From the NCBI RefSeq assembly GCF_014529535.1, contig NC_050736.1, positions 3,658,001-3,722,000 of the forward strand: 64,000 nucleotides of DNA, in the 5' to 3' direction. The notes beneath the pieces were generated by a model. It was not told the origin of the DNA and ran no database searches. It worked only from the letters and a program-made list of their open reading frames with translations. The stretch comes from Bradysia coprophila (Eukaryota; Arthropoda; Insecta; Diptera; Sciaridae). The number at the start of each line of letters is the position of its first letter. Within the stretch, counting starts at the first letter, position 1. Shown piece by piece: positions 48,508-57,617 of this stretch. A program made the position numbers and the translations under genes.

Positions 48508-48830
48508 CCAAGGTACATATAATGGGCGGAGGTAATGCCATAATAACCGAATCAGATGTGCAGTGGCACAAAAGTTCGCTATAAACGCCATCTCTCACTT
48601 TCTTTAAAAAACAAAATTGCATAGAAACCGGGGCCATCTGTTTTGTGATAGGCACAACATTTTGTGAAACACAAGTAAATCCAAGGTGAATGTATGGGCG
48701 GAGGTAATGCCATACAGACGCGCGGCCTAGCACAATAGTTCGATGCAAGTGACACCTTTTTTTAAAATGGTTGACTATGTTTTGCTTGTGTTTCACAAAA
48801 TATTGCTCCTATCACAAAACAGATGGCCCA
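48508..48830. repeat. Composite repeat with direct and inverted parts
   Basis: A direct repeat, with ATGGGCGGAGGTAATGCCAT-like core, lies at 48508-48541 and 48681-48713. Overlapping it, GGCCATCTGTTTTGTGATAG (48632-48651) continuing to ACACAAG is reverse-complemented at 48785-48829. It looks like two nested copies of a palindromic element. Confidence 0.7.
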
Positions 48831-48961
48831 GGTTATTTCTTGGGACGGTTCCCGTTTTACCCTACCATGCGACTAGAAAATTATTTCGACAGTTTTGTTT
48901 CGACTTCAGAAACAGTTTTTTTTTATTTTGAACTTGTCCAAAAAACGTTATTGAGCCGCAC

Positions 48962-49600
48962 CGTGTGTAACACACGGAGCTCCATGCTCCCTTTTACAAA
49001 ATGTGTAACACAAGAAGCTATTGCTGCCTTTTACAAAATGTGACACAAGAAGCTATTGCTCCCTTTTACAAAATATGACAAGAAGCTATTACTGCCTTTC
49101 ACAAAATGTGACAGAAGGAGCTATTGCTCCCTTTTACAAAATGTGACACAAGAAGCTATTGCTACCTTTTACAAAATGTGACACATTGAGCTATTGCTGC
49201 CTTTTACAAAATGTGACACATGGAGCTATTGCTACCTTTTACAAAATGTGACAGAAGAAGCTATTGCTGCCTTTTACAAAATGTGACACAAGAAGTTATT
49301 GCTACATTTTACAAACTATGACACAAGAAGCTATTACTGCCTTTTACAAAATGTGACAGAAGGAGCTATTGCTCCCTTTTACAAAATGTGACACAAGAAG
49401 CTATTGCTCCCTTTTACAAAATGTGACACAAGAAGCTATTGCCACCTTTTACAAAATGTGACACATGGAGCTATTGCTGCCTTTTAGAAAATGTGTAACA
49501 CAAGGAGCTAATGCTCCCTTTTACAAAATGTGTAACACAAGGAGCTAATGCTCCCTTTTACAAAATGTGTAACACAAGGAGCTAATGCTCCGTATTACAC
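48962..49600. repeat. 35-bp minisatellite, about 17-18 copies
   Basis: ACAAAATGTGACACAAGAAG followed by CTATTGCTCCCTTTT repeats with an exact 35-base period through the middle (for example 49381, 49416, 49451). Units at both ends carry GTGTAACACA instead of GTGACACA, making a 37-base variant. No coding frame persists. Confidence 0.9.
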
Positions 49601-49905
49601 TGTAGAACTCCTTTCCAAACTTCGATCTCATCAGATATGCAACTACATTTTGTAATAATGCTATTGGTTTATAATTGCAACTGTAAAAATCAATGTTATA
49701 TAAAACAATCTGATTCGATTTTGCCGTAAAACCTACATACTAAGGCGACACCTATCAGATCTGGTAAGACTATATGATTGATCAGGTGAAGTGCCCTGCA
49801 AAGTACTGGAGAAGCAAATCTAGTACTGTCACCTGACCAATTTTGACACTGTAGCAAGTTGTTTGTGATTTTATTGAATGCTTGTGGTTTGAAATAAAAT
49901 TCATT

Positions 49906-50097
49906 ATGGATCATCGAAAACATCGCGAAATAATAGTCATTCAACAAAAAATTATGGAAGTATTGGATGTGGATATCAAATGCCAACGACAAACCATCGA
50001 AGATTTGACGAACAAATTGACAAATCACCCATCCATTGCCGGCCCGTCTATAAGCAGCTTCAGCTCGTCCATACGGCTATTCATCTGTTGTCGATAA
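49906..50097 (+). CDS. Candidate coiled-coil first exon, unassigned
   Basis: An ATG at 49906 opens a frame of 63 codons whose first 52 look protein-like: HREIIVIQQKIMEVLDVDIK, QRQTIEDLTNKL, then a Ser-rich tail (ISSFSSS). The frame then runs straight into a dispersed-repeat copy at 50073 and stops at 50097. It could be the 5' exon of the FLYWCH gene that resumes at 57618, but no strong phase-0 donor is visible (GAAGTATTG at 49957 is a weak candidate). A truncated exon whose donor was lost to repeat insertion is an alternative. Confidence 0.3.
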   Translation: MDHRKHREIIVIQQKIMEVLDVDIKCQRQTIEDLTNKLTNHPSIAGPSISSFSSSIRLFICCR

Positions 50098-50165
50098 CGA
50101 CGACAAAAATAATGACAAGCTCTGGGTAATATGGTCCTTTATATACAGTAAAATGCATGTTAAAT
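50073..50165. repeat. Dispersed repeat copy, reverse orientation
   Basis: CGGCTATTCATCTGTTGTCG then ATAACGACGACAAAAATAAT and TTTATATACAG: complement of the order seen at 34341. Confidence 0.55.
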
Positions 50166-50454
50166 AATTGAAGCACAAGATTTGAAATCAACGTTTTTTT
50201 TTAAATGACTGTAACTAATAAATCGTGCTCTTGACTTGTTTCTTATATCAAAGGCAGTAAAAAAACGAATCTTTTCAAACGCTTTTCAACGCTACAAAAT
50301 TGCATTAAATTGGTGTATGTTAACAGCGCTTTGTGCTCTACTTTACATTAAAAACAAAAGATTAATAACGCGAAATACCGGTAGCAACCAAAAATGTGCT
50401 ACAAATGTAGATTTGTAAGTTCTCACTCAGCGTGGAAATTGCCGAGGAAAATGT

Positions 50455-50985
50455 TCTTGTGAGGGATTCTTTTGAAAAACAGCCCACCGAAATCGGACGC
50501 ATTTTCTATTGGAATTTTTTATATGTGCCTAGAAAGGTCTTCGACCCTATAAGCCACAACCACTTTCAAAAAAATTCTTCGAAGCTTGTGTGGCTGGTGA
50601 AAGGTGAGCAAAAACCGAAAACTTGCAATTTTCTTACAAAAATTTCTCCAGTTACACGTGCCGTACAGTGTCATGAGAAAGGTAATCACATGTACTATTG
50701 AGCTGAATAGGGACTTGATGGTTTTAAAATTCATCCAAACTGAAATATGTGCAGTTGAAGTTTTCAACCGAAGACTTACACTGTTCTTACAGAAATTTCT
50801 CGAGGTACACAAAACGTACATGGTCGTGTGTGGTATCGGTGTGTGAGAGATTTCTGTAAGAACAGTGTAAGTCTTCGGTTGAAAACTTCAACTGCCCATA
50901 TTTCAGTGTGGATGAATTTTAAAACCATCAAATACCTATTCGGCTCAATAGAACATGTGATTGCGTTTCTAATGACACCCCACAC
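50455..50985. repeat. Large inverted repeat plus flanking repeat
   Basis: Left arm about 50669-50806 and right arm about 50845-50985 are reverse complements (landmarks TGTAAGAACAGTGTAAGTCT and CAACTGCACATATTTCAG in slightly different forms). The segment before it, 50461-50545 (GATTCTTTTGAAAAACAGCC), resembles 62617-62700, so both belong to one dispersed family. Confidence 0.75.
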
Positions 50986-51166
50986 GACCCTGTACGGTGG
51001 GGAACGTATTGTTAGGAAAAAGGTTGGAAAATGTACTAAAAAGAATTTAAACGAAAGAAAACCGAATCATCTGCCACTTGTGACTCAAATTTCTTGTTGT
51101 AAAATTTTCTTTCACAAATTTTTTGAGTCAATTTTTTGTTGATTAAACTTTTGCGTACGACGCACA

Positions 51167-51254
51167 ATGCGTCACCCTCAGCGATATCAGTTATTTTGTA
51201 AGTAAGATAAAGGACTGGCGTCACATTTACTCTTTAAGGGTTTTTTAACTGATC
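51167..51254. repeat. Inverted repeat family A (CTTTAAGGG), copy 2
   Basis: GCGTCACCCTCAGCGATATC then AGTAAGATAAAGGACTGGCG and TCTTTAAGGGTTTTTTAACT: complement of 43312-43416 with changes. Confidence 0.6.
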
Positions 51255-51466
51255 AATTTATACGTAAAATCATTGAGTAGTGAACATCTTTCATTCCCCG
51301 GGTAAAAAAAAAGTGAATGTGAGACCCCTTTCGAGACCGTTTTTTTTGTATGGAGGTGAGACGTCTCTTTTCGAACCTTTGAGACTGGTTTCTTCTCATA
51401 TACTGATGAATTGATGATGATGATGATAGCGAAACCGATGTTTTAAATGTTTTAATAGACTGTATG

Positions 51467-51925
51467 AGACTGACTGAGTGGTCTCTTCTTCTGTATTTTA
51501 CGAGACTGACCGAGTGGTCTCTTCTCCTGTATTTTACGAGACCGACCGAGTGGTCTCTTCTTCTGTATTTTACGAGACCGACCGAGTGGACTCTTCTTCT
51601 TTATTTTACGAGACTGACCGAATGGTCTCTTCTCCTGTATTTTACGAGACCTACCGAGTGGTCTCTTCTTCTGTATTTTACGAGACCAACCGAGTGGTCT
51701 CTTCTTCTGTATTTTACGAGACTGACCGAGTGATCTCTTCTTCTGTATTTTACGAGACTGACCGAGTGGTCTCTTCTTCTGTATTTTACGAGACTGTCCG
51801 AGTAGTCTCTTCTTCTGTATTTTACGAGACCGACCGAGTGGTCTCTTTTTTAATAATTTGCGAGACCGACTGAGTGGTCTCTTTTCAAAATAGTTTACGA
51901 GACCGACTGAGTGGTCTCTTTTTTA
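51467..51925. repeat. 36-bp tandem array, about 13 copies
   Basis: Unit GAGACTGACCGAGTGGTCTC followed by TTCTTCTGTATTTTAC. Because 36 is a multiple of three the array stays open in two frames, giving repeated TEWSLLLYF peptides; this is a by-product, not evidence of a gene. The unit is homologous in reverse complement to half of the 95-bp satellite unit. Confidence 0.9.
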
Positions 51926-51939
51926 GATTTGACTATGTG

Positions 51940-52210
51940 TGAGACTCAAAATATTTTTGAGACTCTTTGAGAAGTCTCATTTCAGTTTTTTCTAGATCCT
52001 TTTAGAGGCCATCTGAGAACTCTCACTTTCTTTTCGACGTCTTTTGAGACTATCTGAGAACTCTCACTTTCTTTTCGATATTTCTTGATGTTATTTGAGA
52101 AGTCTCATTTTAATTTTTTTTCTAGATCCTTTTGAGGCCATCTGAGAACTATCACTTTCTTTTCGACATTTTCTGAGACCATCTGAGAACTCTCATTTCC
52201 ATTTTCCATT
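51940..52210. repeat. Degenerate GAGAACTCTCA repeat between arrays
   Basis: Segments of the form GAGACCATCTGAGAACTCTC then ACTTTCTTTTCGAC recur four to five times, with a longer variant containing TTTTCTAGATCCTTTT at 51988 and 52121. It forms the hinge between the two oppositely oriented arrays. Confidence 0.8.
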
Positions 52211-52276
52211 GTCTTTAGGCTGTAGTTTCTTCCCGCATTCACAGATGGCACTGTTTTTTATTTTTTATTTCTTGAA

Positions 52277-55200
52277 ATGAGACCACTCGGTCAGTCTCCC
52301 AAAGTCCAACGAAAAATAATCCAGGAAAGACCACTCGGTCGGTCTCTTTCATTCTCGTAAAATGTTCAAAAACGAGACTTCTCGGTCAGTCTCCCAAAGT
52401 CCAACGAAAAATAATCCAGGAAAGACCACTCGGTCGGTCTCTTTCATTCTCGTAAAATGTTCAAAAACGAGACTTCTCGGTCAGTCTCCCAAAGTCCAAC
52501 GAAAAATAATCCGAGAAAGACCACTCGGTCGGTCTCTTACATTCTCGTAAAATATTCAAAACGAGACCACTCGGTCAGCCTCCCAAAGTCCAACGAAAAA
52601 TAATCCAGGAAAGACCACTCGGTCGGTCTCTTTCATTCTCGTAAAATGTTCAAAAACGAGACTTCTCGGTCAGTCTCCCAAAGTCCAACGAAAAATAATC
52701 CGAGAAAGACCACTCGGTCGGTCTCTTTCATTCGCGTAAAATGTTCAAAAACGAGACTTCTCGGTCAGTCTCCCAAAGTCCAACGAAAAATAATCCAGGA
52801 AAGACCACTCGGTCGGTCTCTTTCATTCTCGTAAAATGTTCAAAAACGAGACTTCTCGGTAAGTCTCCCAAAGTCCAACGAAAAATAATCCGAGAAAGAC
52901 CACTCGGTCGGTCTCTTAAATTCTCGTAAAATATTCAAAACGAGACTTCTCGGTCAGTCTCCCAAAGTCCAACGAAAAATAATCCAGGAAAGACCACTCG
53001 GTCGGTCTCTTACATTCTCGTAAAATATTCAAAACGAGACTTCTCGGTCAGTCTCCCAAAGTCCAACGAAAAATAATCCAGGAAAGACCACTCGGTCGGT
53101 CTCTTTCATTCTCGTAAAATGTTCAAAAACGAGACTTCTCGGTCAGTCTCCCAAAGTCCAACGAAAAATAATCCAGGAAAGACCACTCGGTCGGTCTCTT
53201 ACATTCTCGTAAAATATTCAAAACGAGACTTCTCGGTCAGTCTCCCAAAGTCCAACGAAAAATAATCCAGGAAAGACCACTCGGTCGGTCTCTTAAATTC
53301 TCGTAAAATATTCAAAACGAGACTTCTCGGTCAGTCTCCCAAAGTCCAACGAAAAATAATCCAGAAAAGACCACTCGGTCGGTCTCTTACATTCTCGTAA
53401 AATATTCAAAACGAGACTTCTCGGTCAGTCTCCCAAAGTCCAACGAAAAATAATCCAGGAAAGACCACTCGGTCGGTCTCTTACATTCTCGTAAAATATT
53501 CAAAACGAGACTTCTCGGTCAGTCTCCCAAAGTCCAACGAAAAATAATCCGAGAAAGACCACTCGGTCGGTCTCTTAAATTCTCGTAAAATATTCAAAAC
53601 GAGACTTCTCGGTCAGTCTCCCAAAGTCCAACGAAAAATAATCCAGGAAAGACCACTCGGTCGGTCTCTTACATTCTCGTAAAATATTCAAAACGAGACT
53701 TCTCGGTCAGTCTCCCAAAGTCCAACGAAAAATAATCCAGGAAAGACCACTCGGTCGGTCTCTTTCATTCTCGTAAAATATTCAAAACGAGACTTCTCGG
53801 TCAGTCTCCCAAAGTCCAACGAAAAATAATCCAGGAAAGACCACTCGGTCGGTCTCTTAAATTCTCGTAAAATATTCAAAACGAGACTTCTCGGTCAGTC
53901 TCCCAAAGTCCAACGAAAAATAATCCAGGAAAGACCACTCGGTCGGTCTCTTACATTCTCGTAAAATATTCAAAACGAGACTTCTCGGTCAGTCTCCCAA
54001 AGTCCAACGAAAAATAATCCAGGAAAGACCACTCGGTCGGTCTCTTAAATTCTCGTAAAATATTCAAAACGAGACTTCTCGGTCAGTCTCCCAAAGTCCA
54101 ACGAAAAATAATCCAGAAAAGACCACTCGGTCGGTCTCTTACATTCTCGTAAAATATTCAAAACGAGACTTCTCGGTCAGTCTCCCAAAGTCCAACGAAA
54201 AATAATCCAGGAAAGACCACTCGGTCGGTCTCTTACATTCTCGTAAAATATTCAAAACGAGACTTCTCGGTCAGTCTCCCAAAGTCCAACGAAAAATAAT
54301 CCGAGAAAGACCACTCGGTCGGTCTCTTAAATTCTCGTAAAATATTCAAAACGAGACTTCTCGGTCAGTCTCCCAAAGTCCAACGAAAAATAATCCAGGA
54401 AAGACCACTCGGTCGGTCTCTTACATTCTCGTAAAATATTCAAAACGAGACTTCTCGGTCAGTCTCCCAAAGTCCAACGAAAAATAATCCAGGAAAGACC
54501 ACTCGGTCGGTCTCTTTCATTCTCGTAAAATGTTCAAAAACGAGACTTCTCGGTCAGTCTCCCAAAGTCCAACGAAAAATAATCCAGGAAAGACCACTCG
54601 GTCGGTCTCTTACATTCTCGTAAAATATTCAAAACGAGACTTCTCGGTCAGTCTCCCAAAGTCCAACGAAAAATAATCCAGGAAAGACCACTCGGTCGGT
54701 CTCTTAAATTCTCGTAAAATATTCAAAACGAGACTTCTCGGTCAGTCTCCCAAAGTCCAACGAAAAATAATCCAGAAAAGACCACTCGGTCGGTCTCTTA
54801 CATTCTCGTAAAATATTCAAAACGAGACTTCTCGGTCAGTCTCCCAAAGTCCAACGAAAAATAATCCGAGAAAGACCACTCGGACGGTCTCTTACATTCT
54901 CGTAAAATATTCAAAACGAGACCACTCGGTCAGCCTCCCAAAGTCCAACGAAAAATAATCCAGGAAAGACCACTCGGTCGGTCTCTTTCATTCTCGTAAA
55001 ATGTTCAAAAACGAGACTTCTCGGTCAGTCTCCCAAAGTCCAACGAAAAATAATCCGAGAAAGACCACTCGGACGGTCTCTTACATTCTCGTAAAATATT
55101 CAAAACGAGACCACTCGGTCAGCCTCCCAAAGTCCAACGAAAAATAATCCAGGAAAGACCACTCGGTCGGTCTCTTTCATTCTCGTAAAATGTTCAAAAA

Positions 55201-57400
55201 CGAGACTTCTCGGTCAGTCTCCCAAAGTCCAACGAAAAATAATCCGAGAAAGACCACTCGGTCGGTCTCTTACATTCTCGTAAAATATTCAAAACGAGAC
55301 CACTCGGTCAGCCTCCCAAAGTCCAACGAAAAATAATCCAGGAAAGACCACTCGGTCGGTCTCTTACATTCTCGTAAAATATTCAAAACGAGACTTCTCG
55401 GTCAGTCTCCCAAAGTCCAACGAAAAATAATCCAGGAAAGACCACTCGGTCGGTCTCTTAAATTCTCGTAAAATATTCAAAACGAGACTTCTCGGTCAGT
55501 CTCCCAAAGTCCAACGAAAAATAATCCAGGAAAGACCACTCGGTCGGTCTCTTTCATTCTCGTAAAATGTTCAAAAACGAGACTTCTCGGTAAGTCTCCC
55601 AAAGTCCAACGAAAAATAATCCGAGAAAGACCACTCGGTCGGTCTCTTAAATTCTCGTAAAATATTCAAAACGAGACTTCTCGGTCAGTCTCCCAAAGTC
55701 CAACGAAAAATAATCCAGGAAAGACCACTCGGTCGGTCTCTTTCATTCTCGTAAAATGTTCAAAAACGAGACTTCTCGGTAAGTCTCCCAAAGTCCAACG
55801 AAAAATAATCCGAGAAAGACCACTCGGTCGGTCTCTTAAATTCTCGTAAAATATTCAAAACGAGACTTCTCGGTCAGTCTCCCAAAGTCCAACGAAAAAT
55901 AATCCAGGAAAGACCACTCGGTCGGTCTCTTACATTCTCGTAAAATATTCAAAACGAGACTTCTCGGTCAGTCTCCCAAAGTCCAACGAAAAATAATCCA
56001 GGAAAGACCACTCGGTCGGTCTCTTAAATTCTCGTAAAATATTCAAAACGAGACTTCTCGGTCAGTCTCCCAAAGTCCAACGAAAAATAATCCAGGAAAG
56101 ACCACTCGGTCGGTCTCTTTCATTCTCGTAAAATGTTCAAAAACGAGACTTCTCGGTAAGTCTCCCAAAGTCCAACGAAAAATAATCCGAGAAAGACCAC
56201 TCGGTCGGTCTCTTAAATTCTCGTAAAATATTCAAAACGAGACTTCTCGGTCAGTCTCCCAAAGTCCAACGAAAAATAATCCAGGAAAGACCACTCGGTC
56301 GGTCTCTTACATTCTCGTAAAATATTCAAAACGAGACTTCTCGGTCAGTCTCCCAAAGTCCAACGAAAAATAATCCGAGAAAGACCACTCGGTCGGTCTC
56401 TTAAATTCTCGTAAAATATTCAAAACGAGACTTCTCGGTCAGTCTCCCAAAGTCCAACGAAAAATAATCCAGGAAAGACCACTCGGTCGGTCTCTTACAT
56501 TCTCGTAAAATATTCAAAACGAGACTTCTCGGTCAGTCTCCCAAAGTCCAACGAAAAATAATCCGAGAAAGACCACTCGGTCGGTCTCTTACATTCTCGT
56601 AAAATATTCAAAACGAGACTTCTCGGTCAGTCTCCCAAAGTCCAACGAAAAATAATCCAGGAAAGACCACTCGGTCGGTCTCTTTCATTCTCGTAAAATG
56701 TTCAAAAACGAGACTTCTCGGTCAGTCTCCCAAAGTCCAACGAAAAATAATCCGAGAAAGACCACTCGGTCGGTCTCTTTCATTCGCGTAAAATGTTCAA
56801 AAACGAGACTTCTCGGTCAGTCTCCCAAAGTCCAACGAAAAATAATCCAGGAAAGACCACTCGGTCGGTCTCTTTCATTCTCGTAAACTGTTCAAAAACG
56901 AGACTTCTCGGTAAGTCTCCCAAGGTCCAACGAAAAATAATCCGAGAAAGACCACTCGGTCGGTCTCTTAAATTCTCGTAAAATATTCAAAACGAGACTT
57001 CTCGGTCAGTCTCCCAAAGTCCAACGAAAAATAATCCAGGAAAGACCACTCGGTCGGTCTCTTTCATTCTCGTAAAATATTCAAAACGAGACCACTCGGT
57101 CAGTCTCCTAAAGTCCTACGAAAAATAATCCAGGAAAGACCACTCGGTCGCTCTCTTACATTCTCGTAAAATGTTCATAAACGAGACTTCTCGGTCAGTC
57201 TCCTAAAGTCCTACGAAAAATAATCCAGGAAAGACCACTCGGTCGCTCTCTTACATTCTCGTAAAATATTCAAAACGAGACTTCTCGGTCAGTCTCCTAA
57301 AGTCCTACGAAAAATAATCCAAGGAAGACCACTCGGTCGGTCTCAAAAATCTCATAAAATATTGAAAAAGAGACCACTCGGTCAGTCTCGTTCAGCCAAA
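52277..57400. repeat. 94/95-bp satellite array, about 54 units
   Basis: Unit: GAGACTTCTCGGTCAGTCTC, CCAAAGTCCAACG, AAAAATAATCCAGGAAAGAC, CACTCGGTCGGTCTCTT, then CATTCTCGTAAAATGTTCAA. Each unit is a dimer of two diverged monomers of about 47 bp that both carry CTCGGTCNGTCTC. Variants are shared between distant units: CCGAGAAAG for CCAGGAAAG, TTAAATT/TTACATT/TTTCATT, ATGTTCAAAAA for ATATTCAAAA, and GGTAAGTC for GGTCAGTC. The last three units (from about 57100) carry CCTAAAGTCCTACG and are the most diverged, as expected for an array edge. Confidence 0.95.
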
Positions 57401-57617
57401 GTTCAACAATCATCAAAGAAATAAAATATTGAGAATGAAATGAGACTGAAAACGTAATGAGACTGAAATGAGACCGTTGATCATGCTCATTTTACAGTCT
57501 CACTGAGACCTTAATTTTCACCCGGGTCTTTACACTTAAGCCTTGTAACAGTTTAAAAACTTAATGTTTTATAATTAATTTGTAGAGATATCTAACGAAT
57601 ATGACCGATTCTTCTAG

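Larger units (their letters stand above)
51297..57526. mobile_element. Giant foldback-like element built of GAGAC/GTCTC tandem arrays
   Basis: The left boundary CCCGGGTAAAAAAAAAGTGA (51297) and right boundary (TTTTCACCCGGG, ending 57526) are mutually inverted, and both are followed inward by GAGACC/GGTCTC motifs. Inside lie three arrays: a 36-bp repeat with GACCGAGTGGTCTC (51467-51925), a GAGAACTCTCA-type repeat (51940-52210), and about 5.1 kb of 94/95-bp units with the complementary orientation GAGACCACTCGGTC (52277-57400). Tandem repeats in opposite orientation inside inverted ends recall Drosophila FB elements. No ORF with gene character occurs; the open frames are repeat translations. It lies just upstream of the first mapped exon of the FLYWCH gene. 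Confidence 0.6.

Noticed and set aside
48962..49600. CRISPR-like 35-bp repeats
   Set aside because: The whole 35-base unit is repeated without unique spacers, so it is a minisatellite.
50236..50418. 60-codon frame ending at a GTAAGT-like site
   Set aside because: No in-frame start with context, no motif, and it lies in repeat-rich DNA; insufficient to call an exon.
51464..51873. Open frames coding a repeated TEWSLLLYF-type peptide
   Set aside because: They arise because the 36-bp unit is a multiple of three; two frames are open at once and no start, domain or flanking gene structure supports translation.
52362..56981. Repeated 62-codon frames in the satellite
   Set aside because: Identical frames recur only because the satellite units recur; they are repeat translations.
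51467..57400. CRISPR array
   Set aside because: Units are contiguous satellite monomers with no unique spacers, and the DNA is eukaryotic.
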